Assembly (NCBI GenBank): GCA_033763695.1
Contig: JANRKB010000001.1
Location: 1-30,294 of the forward strand
Origin: JANRKB01 sp033763695
GTDB taxonomy: Bacteria; Planctomycetota; Phycisphaerae; Phycisphaerales; UBA1924
Direction: 5' to 3'
Length of the DNA stretch: 30,294 nucleotides
In this document: in pieces, positions 15,815-23,761 of the stretch
How the letters are laid out: each line of letters begins with the position of its first letter
How positions within the stretch are numbered: the stretch's first letter is position 1
Notes under the pieces: model-generated
Databases searched by the model: none
Seen by the model: the letters and a program-made list of their open reading frames with translations, nothing else
What the model was told of the DNA's origin: nothing
Position numbers and translations under genes: made by a program

Positions 15815-16366
15815 ATGAGCGGTTCCATCAGCAGTGTTTCCGGGTTCAACCCAGCCGCGATGATGAAGCGGATGGGCGGGGCCGGGGGCTTGGGTGGCAT
15901 GCAGGGAATGCAGCCTCCCAAGGAGATGCAGCAGCAGTTTGAGGCACAGTTCCAGAAGGCCGCCAAGGAAGCGGGCGTCGACAGTTCGCAGTTTGCGAAC
16001 ATCGGCGGCCAAATCCAGGACGCCCTCAAGAACGTCGACCTGTCGTCCTCCGACGACCCGCAGGCGACCATTGAGAGCACCATCAACGGCGTGCTGGAGA
16101 AGAACGGCGTCGACGCCGAGCAGTTCAAGGCCGACTTCCAGAAGGTCATGGACAAGATGCCCAAGCCCGACTTCGCCAAGATGTCCGGCGGGTTCGGCGG
16201 CGTCGGTGGCTCGCCGGGCACCTACTCGGCAAGTTCCAGCCAGCAGGATCAGCTCGAGAAGCTCCTGGACTCGCTCTTCAAGGGCGACGACAAGGGCCAG
16301 AACTCGCAGATCGCGAGCTTCTTCTCGCAGGCGTCGTCGGGGACCTTCCTCGACACCGCGGCCTGA
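15815..16366 (+). CDS. Small Gly/Met-rich protein of unknown function with internal repeat
   Basis: I do not recognise this 183-residue protein. AAGGAG lies six bases before ATG 15815, so translation is well supported. The N-terminus is Gly/Met-rich (MMKRMGGAGGLGGMQGMQ, about 16-33) without a signal peptide. Two helical segments share a motif: KEAGVDSSQFANIGGQIQDA (about 50-69) and EKNGVDAEQFKADFQKVMDK (about 91-110). A second Gly-rich linker, then a Ser/Gln-rich segment and a short helix DQLEKLLDSLF follow. The duplicated GVDxxQF helix pair could be an EF-hand-like or small-bundle fold that has lost its ligand residues, but that is speculation. It stands alone, 169 bases after the aldehyde dehydrogenase. 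Confidence 0.75.
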   Translation: MSGSISSVSGFNPAAMMKRMGGAGGLGGMQGMQPPKEMQQQFEAQFQKAAKEAGVDSSQFANIGGQIQDALKNVDLSSSDDPQATIESTINGVLEKNGVDAEQFKADFQKVMDKMPKPDFAKMSGGFGGVGGSPGTYSASSSQQDQLEKLLDSLFKGDDKGQNSQIASFFSQASSGTFLDTAA

Positions 16367-16451
16367 GCCTCATCTCCCCGCACGGTGCTGCCTGCCGCGG
16401 ATCTCTCTTCCCCTGTCGGCGGGATAACGGCGCGTGCGTGTTCGAGCGTCG

Positions 16452-16468
16452 GCGAGGCGGAGCCTCGC
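16452..16468. terminator. Hairpin between convergent genes
   Basis: GCGAGGC (16452-16458) and GCCTCGC (16462-16468) form a perfect 7-bp stem with a 3-base loop in the 162-bp gap between the Gly/Met-rich protein gene (+) and the rsbW-like gene (-). No U-run is present, so its role as a terminator is uncertain. Confidence 0.35.
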
Positions 16469-16528
16469 GACGACTCTTGCAAACCGCTCAATTTCTTTGC
16501 GTGCTTCGCGTCGGCGTCGTGACGAAAC

Positions 16529-17008
16529 TCACTCCGCCGGCTTTTTGAAGATCATCTCGACCATGTTGCCGCGCTCGTTGTGGCGGACCTCGGTCATGTA
16601 CGCGCGGATGAGCATGAGGCCGCGGCCGCTGGGCACTTCAAGATTCTCATCAAGCGTGGGATCGGGTACTTCGCCGGGCGTGAATCCGGGGCCCTGGTCC
16701 TTCACCGTGATGAGCACGCGTGCGTCGTCGATCGAGTACTCGACCTCAATGGGAAGGCCGGGCGGCAGCTTCTCGTGGCCGTGATGGAAGGCGTTCGCGA
16801 TCGCCTCTTGCACCGCCAGCCGCACGGCGAAGCGAGCGGCCTTGGCGAAGCCAAATCGCTCCATCGCGTTCATGATGTCGGTCTGCATCACCTCGATGGG
16901 CGCCGCCTCGTTGACGAGCGAGCACTTGCCGTGGTGAGCCGCGCCGGCGGTGCCGCCGGCGTCCTGCTGGGGATGGAAGTGGGGGCGTAACACGTGGGTG
17001 AACGTCAA
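16529..17008 (-). CDS. rsbW: RsbW-type anti-sigma factor / serine-protein kinase (HATPase)
   Basis: This 159-residue protein should be a GHKL ATPase-fold kinase that holds a regulatory partner and phosphorylates the RsbV antagonist encoded just upstream. The N-box VQEAIANAFHHGH (E68, N72), the G1 box KDQGPGF (D104) and the G2 box SGRGLMLIRAYM are all visible, as in RsbW/SpoIIAB. The first 35 residues are poorly conserved in style. The start is doubtful: TTG at 17006-17008 is 15 bases after the rsbV stop and lacks a Shine-Dalgarno; in-frame GTG (16991-16993) would remove five residues. No sigma-factor gene lies nearby, so the target is unknown. Planctomycete RsbW-like proteins often act in partner-switching circuits that do not involve SigB. 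Confidence 0.85.
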   Translation of the reverse strand: MTFTHVLRPHFHPQQDAGGTAGAAHHGKCSLVNEAAPIEVMQTDIMNAMERFGFAKAARFAVRLAVQEAIANAFHHGHEKLPPGLPIEVEYSIDDARVLITVKDQGPGFTPGEVPDPTLDENLEVPSGRGLMLIRAYMTEVRHNERGNMVEMIFKKPAE

Positions 17009-17023
17009 TCAGGCGGGCGGGGC

Positions 17024-17383
17024 TCAGCGGAAGCTCTTCATCGCGTCTTCGGTCGTCTCGTGAATCTGGAAGAGCTTGTTCAGCCGCGTGATGACAAACA
17101 CCTCGTAGATCTGAGGGTCGATGTTGGCGAGGGCGAGCTGGCCCTTGCGGGCCTCGACGCGCGTGCGGATGGTGATGAGCGTGCCGAGCGCCGCGCTCGA
17201 GAGGTGATCGACGTTTGCGAAGGAGATCAGCAGGCGCGGCGAGGGCTCCGCGTCGATCAGCGCGGCGATCTCTTCGCCAATGAGCTGGATGTTGGCCTCG
17301 TCAAGAATGTTGCGGTCGATGAACTCGATCTGGGTCACGTTGTCCACGCGACGCACACGGAGTCGAGACTCGGAGGCTGGCAT
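17024..17383 (-). CDS. rsbV: RsbV-type anti-sigma factor antagonist (STAS domain)
   Basis: This 119-residue protein is a single STAS domain that should bind RsbW when unphosphorylated and release RsbW's target. The loop that holds the phosphorylated serine reads VDHLSSAALGTLI; S63 aligns with the target Ser, but the canonical DSSG is LSSA here. AGGAGAG lies five bases before ATG 17381-17383. It is the first gene of a two-gene operon with the RsbW kinase. On the - strand TATGAT at 17517-17512 is a possible -10 box about 130 bases upstream, without a convincing -35. Confidence 0.88.
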   Translation of the reverse strand: MPASESRLRVRRVDNVTQIEFIDRNILDEANIQLIGEEIAALIDAEPSPRLLISFANVDHLSSAALGTLITIRTRVEARKGQLALANIDPQIYEVFVITRLNKLFQIHETTEDAMKSFR

Positions 17384-17567
17384 CGAAACTCTCCTGCGCC
17401 GGTGTGCCGGCGCAACTGGGGCGGGATTGAGGCGAACCTTGAAATCGAGTCGGTGTCCGTCCCGACTCGCCAGAGCACGCCGCCCCGCGAGGCGGGCGTC
17501 TCCGAGGCACGATCATAGTAAATCACGTCGCTCGCCGCCGGGCGAGCCCAAACTTGGCGGAGCGCCA

Positions 17568-17606
17568 GAAAAACAAAGCCGCCCCGGGCAGATCGACCGG
17601 GGCGGC
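17568..17606 (-). terminator. Intrinsic terminator of the secretin gene
   Basis: A perfect 10-bp stem (17578-17587 with 17597-17606, arm GCCGCCCCGG on +, 9-base loop) is followed on the - strand by TTTGTTTTTC. It starts 21 bases beyond the secretin stop and fits that gene only. Confidence 0.85.
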
Positions 17607-17626
17607 GGGGGAGCAGTGGGTGAGGC

Positions 17627-20600
17627 TTAGTTGTTGGCCGAAGCGCCGGTCTTGATCGCGTCCATCAGGCCGGGGAAGTTCTTCTCTTCTTCCTCGTTCT
17701 GGATCAGGATCGTCGGCTTCATGAGAATCAAGAGCGTCGACTCGTCCTTGGCCTTGGCCGTGTTGGTGAAGAAGCGGCTGATGATCGGGATCTTGGAAAG
17801 CACCGGCACACCCGATTCGACGTCCACTTCGGTGACAAGGCGCTGGCCGCCGAGCAGAACGGTGCCCTGGTCAGGGACGGTGACCGTCGTATTGATGGAC
17901 GTGCGGTTGATTTCCGGATACTCCGCCGAAGCCTGACCGGACTGGGCCGAGTTCACGAGCTCAGCACCGACGACTGCGGTGGTGGGCACGGAACGGATGC
18001 GGACAAGCTGAGAGATCGAAGTCTGGACCTCGAGCGTCACGAAGCGGCGATCCGAAGAGATCGTTCCCGTCACGTCAAGGCCCGAACCGGTCGTCAGCAG
18101 GCCCGGCGTCGGATCGAACGCGGCGGCGGACGACGATGTCACGACCTGAAGATCCTGCACGTAGGTCAGATCGTTGCTGACGGAGATGTTGGCCCGCTGG
18201 CCGTTGGTGAAGGTCAGGCGCGGTGCGGTGAGCGAGACGGTCCGCTTGTCCGCCTGAGTCGCTTGCAGGAGGAAGTCGACCTGGATGTCGTCCATGAACG
18301 AGCCAGCGATGCCGAGGGCTGGGGTCTGGCCGACTGCCGCGGCGAACTTGCTGTCCTGGCTCGTGATCAGGTTTGACACGATCGCATTCGAGCCGCTCTG
18401 GGCGCCGATCGGGCTCCACTGGCCGGTGTTCCAGTAGCCCTGCGTCGTGCGTGCCCAGCCGGTGATCGCACCGTTGGTATCAAGCACCGGGAGCAGACCA
18501 CCGGTGACGTTTCGTGCAACACCGCCGTTGGCGTTGAAGAAGTCTTGGCCGCGGAGCGTCGGGTCCGCACTGAAGAGAGGCTGGCGAGCAGGATCCTTGA
18601 GCTGGCCGGTGTTGAAGTAGATGTCGAGGTCGAAGCCGATGCGCTCGTAGAAGTTCTGATTGACGAGCAGGAAGCGAGTCTCGCAGTTGATCTGGAGCGA
18701 GCGGACTTCGCGGAGCTTGCCGAGCAGTGACGCGATGGCCCGATGGTTCTTGGGCGTCTGCGTGATGATCAGGTTGCCGCGGAGCTGCTGGATGAAGCCG
18801 GTGTTGCCGCCGTTCTCACGCCAGCCGGTCGTGTCGACCGTCTCGGTGATGATCTTGAGCAGATCGTTGGTGCGTTCTTCAAGCGTGCGAACCGCGTCGG
18901 TGTTGTTACCGCCGGTGTTGCCGCCTCGGAAGGGCGACTGACCGCTGCCGCTGTTGCCGCCACTGGTCTGGGTGATGTCGAGCCGCGGTGCGTTGTTGAA
19001 GTCGCGGATCTCGATCGTGAGGTCGCGCACGTCGTAGATGACGAGGATCTTGTTACGGTTGATCGCGTCCTTGGAGGCGATGCGGAGCACGCCATCCTCG
19101 ATCGCCCAGCCCGCGGCATTCTGATCGTCGGAGCTCACCTTCTCCAGCACGCGATTGAGCACCGTCTCGACCGGAACCTGAGTCAGGTTCAGCGTCACGG
19201 GCGTTTCGCGATTGATGCTCACGGCTTCCAGGCTCGGCCAGTCAACGTCGACGTTGAGCTGAGTCACCGTCTGGAGGAACGCGATGACGTCGCCCAGCGA
19301 GTTCTCGTTGAAGTTCACCGGCACGCGCTTGGACTTGAGCAGCGCGAGCGCCTGACGCGTCTCGGCGGGCTCGGCCAGAGTGATCGGCTCGCCGCGACGG
19401 CTGCTGATGGCAGGCCAGTCGGACGGGAAGTTCATGATGTCGTTCGGCGGGATCAGAGCCTGGCGGTTCTCAACGCCGAGCTTGCCGGCCTTGACCCAGC
19501 GTTCCTGGTCAGCCTTCTGGAACTCGGAGTAGATTTTGCTTTCGGTCAGGACGTCCTTAAGCAGCAGGCCGCTGGCGTTGTTGGGATCGAGGAAGAGGAT
19601 TTGGTCGACAACCTGAAGGGCCTCTTCGTAGCGACGCTCGACCTGCAGGGCGCGGACGCGATCGATGCTCTCGCGGATCTTGGCGTCCTTCTCCGAAGCG
19701 CGGGCCGCATTGGCCTTGGCGGCGTCGGCGGCACGCTGGCGATCCTGATCCTCCGCCTGCTTCTTCGCAAGCTCAAGACGCCGGTTCTCAAGATCGGCCT
19801 TGCGATCGTTCACCTGCGTCACGTAGCCCTGGTACTCGCTCTCAGCGAACAGGTTGCGACCGCTGCTGAGCGTGAGCTGGGCACGAGCGAGGTAGTCCTG
19901 CGCACGCTCGGCGTCACCGGACTCGAGGGCCTGCTTGGCAAGGCCGAGCTCGTTCTGGAACTCGGCGAGCTTCTGCTGCTTGGCGAGGCTGCGGTCGGCC
20001 GCGAGCTGGCCGAGGGCGTCCGCACCGCCCGCACCCATCTGCAGCTTGATTTCTGCGAGGCGGTTGTTGATCGTCGCAGTCTGATCAGCCGACAGGTGGT
20101 CGCGATGGATGCTGAGCAGGCGGTTGTACTTGGTCTGCGCTTCGTTGAAGCGGCGCTCGTTGTACGCCTTGTCCGCCTCGGCGAGCAGATTCATTGCTTC
20201 AGCCTGACGGGCGGCGGCGACGACGTCGGTCGCTTCCGAAACCGGCTGGGCCGCGGGGGCCGCTGCCGGGGCGGGCGTCGCCTCAGGGGCAGGCGCGGGA
20301 GCCGGAGCAGGTGCCGGGGTCGGCTGTGCGGCGGGCGCGGGCTGCGGGTCGCGATTGACGACGCCGGGCTGCATCATGCCAGCGGCGACGCGGGTGTTGA
20401 TGATTCCCCGGGTCTGCTCGAGTTCGATGATGCGCGTCTGCATGTCATCGACGATGCGGCTCTGCGAGGCCGAGAGCTCAACGCCCGTGCGGAAGATCGC
20501 TTCGAGGGTCGCCTTGCTCTCGGCGGCGCGGCCGGCCGCGAAGTGATCGCGGGCCTGCGTCAGCATCGAGTCCACCGACTTGGCGGCGTCCGACTGAGCG

Positions 20601-21064
20601 GACACGACGCGCGTCTGGAGCGACTGGGCCTTGGCCTTCTGCTCGGCCGAGCCCTTGGTCACGACGTTGCCGGCGTGGCGGGCTGCGGAGCGAAGGTCAC
20701 CCTGCTCCAGAGCCAGTTCACCCTTCTGCAGGGTGATGTCATTCTGATCAGCCGCGCGGATCGCACGATCAAGCGAGGCGAGCTGCGTCGAGAGCTGCGA
20801 ACGCTCGCTGTCGGTCAGCGTGCTCGAGGCGGCGCTCAGCGGGATGAGCACGTCGCGGGCCCGGATGAGCTGGCCTTGCGCGACAAGATCCTTGGCGTGG
20901 GCAAGAGCCGCGCCGGCGGACGTCGCGGCGAGCGTCTTGCCGGGAGTCTCGTTGCCGATGGCCTGACCAGCGGCCTGCAGCGTGAACGCGGCCTGCGCGC
21001 ACGTCATGAGTGCCGTCGCGGTGACGAGCGTGCGGACCGGACGATTCTGGCGGTTCAGCATCAT
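17627..21064 (-). CDS. Secretin (type II/IV pilus secretin family) with large helical-repeat N-terminus
   Basis: This 1145-residue protein should form the outer-membrane pore of a type II secretion or type IV pilus-like machine. A signal peptide covers about 1-31. Helical, TPR-like segments lie at about 50-225 and 280-510, split by a Pro/Ala linker (about 241-274) and followed by a charged coiled-coil-like stretch (about 425-470). An STN/N-domain-like segment begins VPVNFNENSLGDVIAFLQTV (581-600). The secretin core runs from about 725 to 1120 and contains LQINCETRFLLVNQNFYERI (790-809) and the signature VPDQGTVLLGGQRLVTEVDV (1063-1082) with GVPVLSKIPIISRFF. Ordinary secretins are 600-750 residues, so the N-terminus is unusually long. 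GGAG precedes ATG 21064 by five bases; a second ATG follows at once. No pilot, inner-membrane or ATPase gene lies in the window. Confidence 0.88.
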   Translation of the reverse strand: MMLNRQNRPVRTLVTATALMTCAQAAFTLQAAGQAIGNETPGKTLAATSAGAALAHAKDLVAQGQLIRARDVLIPLSAASSTLTDSERSQLSTQLASLDRAIRAADQNDITLQKGELALEQGDLRSAARHAGNVVTKGSAEQKAKAQSLQTRVVSAQSDAAKSVDSMLTQARDHFAAGRAAESKATLEAIFRTGVELSASQSRIVDDMQTRIIELEQTRGIINTRVAAGMMQPGVVNRDPQPAPAAQPTPAPAPAPAPAPEATPAPAAAPAAQPVSEATDVVAAARQAEAMNLLAEADKAYNERRFNEAQTKYNRLLSIHRDHLSADQTATINNRLAEIKLQMGAGGADALGQLAADRSLAKQQKLAEFQNELGLAKQALESGDAERAQDYLARAQLTLSSGRNLFAESEYQGYVTQVNDRKADLENRRLELAKKQAEDQDRQRAADAAKANAARASEKDAKIRESIDRVRALQVERRYEEALQVVDQILFLDPNNASGLLLKDVLTESKIYSEFQKADQERWVKAGKLGVENRQALIPPNDIMNFPSDWPAISSRRGEPITLAEPAETRQALALLKSKRVPVNFNENSLGDVIAFLQTVTQLNVDVDWPSLEAVSINRETPVTLNLTQVPVETVLNRVLEKVSSDDQNAAGWAIEDGVLRIASKDAINRNKILVIYDVRDLTIEIRDFNNAPRLDITQTSGGNSGSGQSPFRGGNTGGNNTDAVRTLEERTNDLLKIITETVDTTGWRENGGNTGFIQQLRGNLIITQTPKNHRAIASLLGKLREVRSLQINCETRFLLVNQNFYERIGFDLDIYFNTGQLKDPARQPLFSADPTLRGQDFFNANGGVARNVTGGLLPVLDTNGAITGWARTTQGYWNTGQWSPIGAQSGSNAIVSNLITSQDSKFAAAVGQTPALGIAGSFMDDIQVDFLLQATQADKRTVSLTAPRLTFTNGQRANISVSNDLTYVQDLQVVTSSSAAAFDPTPGLLTTGSGLDVTGTISSDRRFVTLEVQTSISQLVRIRSVPTTAVVGAELVNSAQSGQASAEYPEINRTSINTTVTVPDQGTVLLGGQRLVTEVDVESGVPVLSKIPIISRFFTNTAKAKDESTLLILMKPTILIQNEEEEKNFPGLMDAIKTGASANN

Positions 21065-21768
21065 CGATTCTCCACGTACCACGAGAGCGAGTATCGCTCC
21101 CGAAACCTTCCCCTCGCTCCGGCCCGATCGTTCGGGTCGAGCAGATCGGTCTTCCTTCACGCGTCACCCGACGCGTTTGTCATTCATCATCGACCACGGC
21201 ATCCTGTCGCGCATCGACCGCCGCGTCTGCACACAGCGCGGCTCAGGGCCAAGACGATATCGCAAGCCAGCCCACCTTGCACGGGTCGGACCAAGAAAAC
21301 CTGCATCCCGTCCGATCCCTCGACCGGAACGGCAACGCTGGTTCGGACGCCCATGACCACGCGAGTACCTCTTGCGACCTCCGGACGCAGCGCGACTGCG
21401 GCGGTCTATGACTGCGGCTTTGTCCCGCTTTGGTGCAAGGCCCCATCGGGCTCGGTCACGCGTTTCCACGCAACCGGCCGAGCCACGCGGCTCGGTCACT
21501 CTCGCAACCGTCTCGCGGCCGACCCGATCAAGTCTCCCTGATCTGTCGCCGCGGACCGGCGGGAATGTACAACGTTCTGGTTTGCCATGCAAGCCAGAGT
21601 TGTCCGTCCGTTACGATCGGTTCGCGCTTGGGGATGCAATGAGGTTCCGCATCGGCGCAAAGTTTTTTAGTGCTCCGCGCTGCGGCAAATCTCTCAGATT
21701 CGTGCGTGATTTGCAGAGGATTCGTCGCATCCACACCATCGCAGGGCCGCTGTTGCAACGGTGGGAGG
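21065..21768. other. 704-bp gap without a convincing gene
   Basis: The half next to the secretin is G+C-rich; 21560-21760 is relatively A+T-rich. Open frames on both strands (for example - 21164-21592 and + 21430-21642) lack ribosome sites, domains and ordinary composition. A promoter-like element sits at 21564-21592 (-). GCAAATC (21685-21691) and GATTTGC (21708-21714) form a 7-bp inverted repeat. The gap may be a long secretin leader, or hold a small RNA. Confidence 0.5.
21564..21592 (-). promoter_or_regulatory. Possible promoter facing the secretin gene
   Basis: On the - strand TTGCAT and TACATT are separated by exactly 17 bases (21570-21586). The hexamers match consensus only partly (3/6 and 4/6). 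If used, it would give the secretin a leader of roughly 490 bases. Confidence 0.25.
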
Positions 21769-22782
21769 CTACTCTAACCACCTGCACAGCAAGACTTTAC
21801 CCGGCTCAAGCGTGGGGCTCTTGGGGCCTTTGGCCTTGGTGTTCGGGGCGTCAGCCAGCAGCTCGGAAAGATGCTCACCCGTCAGGCGATCGGACGAAAC
21901 CATGAGCGGCTCGTCGATCGTCGGCATGCCGTCCGGGCCTTCGAGCGCGGCCACGGCATCGTGGGCGAGTTCTTCCGCCTGCCGCAGAGACTCGGCCACC
22001 AGAAGCACCTCTGCGTATCGGCTTGGGCGAGCCTCGGCGTAGTCCATCCGCATGACGCAGCGCCATGGCGTCGGTCCAAGTTCAGCGCCGGTGTCATCGA
22101 GATTGGTCTCGCCGTCGACATTCAGGAGCAGTCGCCAGTCGTCTTTCAGGAACTCGACGATCTCGTCGAAGCCAAGCAGCTCGGGCCGATCTTCGGGCGT
22201 GGCAAGCACGCCGCGATGTTCATGGGCTGCGGAATCCGCGCCAGCGGGGTCTTCCATGGCTTCGAGGTCAAACGCGTGGAGTGCTTTCTCGACGCGTTCC
22301 TTGGTTTCGGGGTCGGCCCGAACGGTCACGATTTTGTGTTCGTCGACGAAGAAGTAGAAGAATGGCTCTTCGCTCATCGCGCCGAAGCCGCACATGCCGT
22401 CCTCAAAGAAGAAGTCGCGGTAGCGACGCAGGGCGTCGACCAGGCGATCCTGTCCCATGAGTTCGTAGGAGATGTACGGGTCAATTTCGCGGTACGCGTC
22501 GTGGCCCAGGATGTCGAGAATCGGATAGATGCGTCCGGGCATCAACGCAAACAGCGTGCGGCACAGAGCCTCAAGGCGTTCCGCCGAGATCACGATGTCA
22601 AAGACATAGCGGTCGGGCCACTCTTCCCAGTTCTCGCCATTTTCGTCACCGTCGGCGGGCTCGAACTGAATCGTGTAGCCCGCCTTGGGTGTCATCTCTT
22701 CGACGGGATACACGCCGAGCGGGAACTGAAAGTTCCCCACGATGATGCGCTCGATCGAACTGTCGGCCTGACATTTGGGCAT
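21769..22782 (-). CDS. Unrecognised 337-residue acidic cytoplasmic protein
   Basis: I cannot assign a family. ATG 22780-22782 (MPKCQADSSI) is the start that best fits the conserved-looking sequence; no Shine-Dalgarno precedes it, and the frame stays open upstream antisense to coaX. There is no signal peptide or membrane segment. The protein is acidic and rich in aromatic residues, with segments such as FALMPGRIYPILDILGHDAY (about 92-111), MCGFGAMSEEPFFYFFVDEH and FLKDDWRLLLNVDGETNLDD that look like an ordered alpha/beta fold. It is divergent from coaX with 87 bases between starts, so the two share a promoter region. Codon use matches its neighbours, which supports a genuine gene. Confidence 0.75.
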   Translation of the reverse strand: MPKCQADSSIERIIVGNFQFPLGVYPVEEMTPKAGYTIQFEPADGDENGENWEEWPDRYVFDIVISAERLEALCRTLFALMPGRIYPILDILGHDAYREIDPYISYELMGQDRLVDALRRYRDFFFEDGMCGFGAMSEEPFFYFFVDEHKIVTVRADPETKERVEKALHAFDLEAMEDPAGADSAAHEHRGVLATPEDRPELLGFDEIVEFLKDDWRLLLNVDGETNLDDTGAELGPTPWRCVMRMDYAEARPSRYAEVLLVAESLRQAEELAHDAVAALEGPDGMPTIDEPLMVSSDRLTGEHLSELLADAPNTKAKGPKSPTLEPGKVLLCRWLE

Positions 22783-22814
22783 GCGTTGGAGTCCGAAACC
22801 ATTGGGAAAGACTC

Positions 22815-22820
22815 TATAAG
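22815..22820 (+). promoter_or_regulatory. Possible -10 box of coaX
   Basis: TATAAG matches the -10 consensus at 5 of 6 positions, 49 bases upstream of the coaX ATG, in the short gap between divergent genes. No good -35 box was found. Confidence 0.3.
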
Positions 22821-22869
22821 GTAGTCCGCACCACAGCCCGCAGCGCGAAACCGCGGCGTAGGCTTGGCC

Positions 22870-23718
22870 ATGACTCCCAGCTCTGACGGCAGCGACGCCC
22901 TCACCAACGGCTTTCTCGGTGTTCACATCGGCAACACCCGCACACGCCTCGCACTTCTGCGTGGTAAGCAAGTGCTTGACGGGCAGGCGATGGACAATGC
23001 CGACGAGGCCGCACTCGCGACCGCCGTGCTCGAGCGATTTCGGCGTGAGAACGCCGATGCCGTCGTCATCGCCGATGTGAACAAGCCGCTGGCTGATCGG
23101 CTTGAAGTTGCGCTGCACGAGGGCGGGCTCGAAGTGGGCGAGGTCTATCGCGTGGGGCGCGATCTCGATGTGCCGATCGTCAACGCGCTCGACGATGACT
23201 CCACCGTCGGACAAGATCGCCTGCTCACAGCACTCGGCGCGTACGCCCGGGCTGGCCAGGCATGCGTTGTCGTCGATGCGGGCACGGCCGTCACCGTCGA
23301 TCTCGTGGATGGCCAAGGCGCCTTCCAGGGAGGTGCAATCGCACCGGGCCTGAACATGATGCTGCGGTCGATGCACGAACAGACCGCGGCACTGCCGCTG
23401 CTGAAGTTTGCCCCGCCCGATCTCGCACGCGGCGAAGTCGGCAAGGACACGGCCCATGCGATGATTTTGGGCGTGCGTGCCGCGGTGCAGGGCATGGTGC
23501 GACTGCTCGCGGAGCGCTATGCCGAACTCCAGGGCGGCTACCCGCAGATTGTCGCGACCGGGGGTGACGCGATCGCGCTGTTCGAGAACGATGAGGTCGT
23601 TGAAACGATCGTTCCCGATCTGGCGATGATCGGCATGGCCGAGACGTGTGTGCGCATGCTCAGCGACGAAGTGCCCGAGCCTGCGGACGTGGAATCAACG
23701 AGCGACGACGACGAGTGA
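22870..23718 (+). CDS. coaX: Type III pantothenate kinase
   Basis: CoaX phosphorylates pantothenate, the first step of coenzyme A synthesis. This 282-residue protein has the ASKHA-fold motifs of the type III class: IGNTRTRLAL (20-29), GQDRLLTALGAYA (114-126), the second phosphate motif VDAGTAVTVD with D136, GGAIAPGL (154-161) and TGGDA (230-234). The aspartate expected just before IGNT in the first phosphate motif (normally DIGNT) is His19 here, encoded CAC. The acidic tail ESTSDDDE is extra. ATG 22870 is preferred over an in-frame TTG six bases upstream; no clear Shine-Dalgarno was seen. The Asp-to-His change leaves activity open: a tolerant variant, a regulator of the Baf/CoaX kind, or an inactive copy. 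Confidence 0.85.
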   Translation: MTPSSDGSDALTNGFLGVHIGNTRTRLALLRGKQVLDGQAMDNADEAALATAVLERFRRENADAVVIADVNKPLADRLEVALHEGGLEVGEVYRVGRDLDVPIVNALDDDSTVGQDRLLTALGAYARAGQACVVVDAGTAVTVDLVDGQGAFQGGAIAPGLNMMLRSMHEQTAALPLLKFAPPDLARGEVGKDTAHAMILGVRAAVQGMVRLLAERYAELQGGYPQIVATGGDAIALFENDEVVETIVPDLAMIGMAETCVRMLSDEVPEPADVESTSDDDE

Positions 23719-23731
23719 GCCCTGCTCGCTC
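23713..23731. terminator. Hairpin over the coaX stop codon
   Basis: GAGTGAGC (23713-23720) pairs with GCTCGCTC (23724-23731), one pair being G-U, with a 3-base loop. The coaX stop TGA lies inside the stem. It occupies the 43-bp gap between the convergent coaX and prfC genes; no U-run is present. Confidence 0.35.
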
Positions 23732-23761
23732 TCACGCTTCGACGCCGCTTGCCACACCAAC

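Noticed and set aside
20240..20345. Repetitive G+C-rich stretch resembling a short tandem repeat
   Set aside because: It encodes the Pro/Ala linker of the secretin; the repetition follows from the protein composition.
18743..21541. 932-codon open frame on + opposite the secretin
   Set aside because: It mirrors the secretin codons, has no start signals and contains no family motif.
21164..21592. 142-codon Arg-rich open frame on - in the secretin upstream gap
   Set aside because: No ribosome site, highly basic composition unlike neighbouring proteins, no motif.
21528..21758. 76-codon frame on - directly after the 337-residue gene
   Set aside because: It would need a TTG start without Shine-Dalgarno and has no recognisable feature; position alone is not enough.
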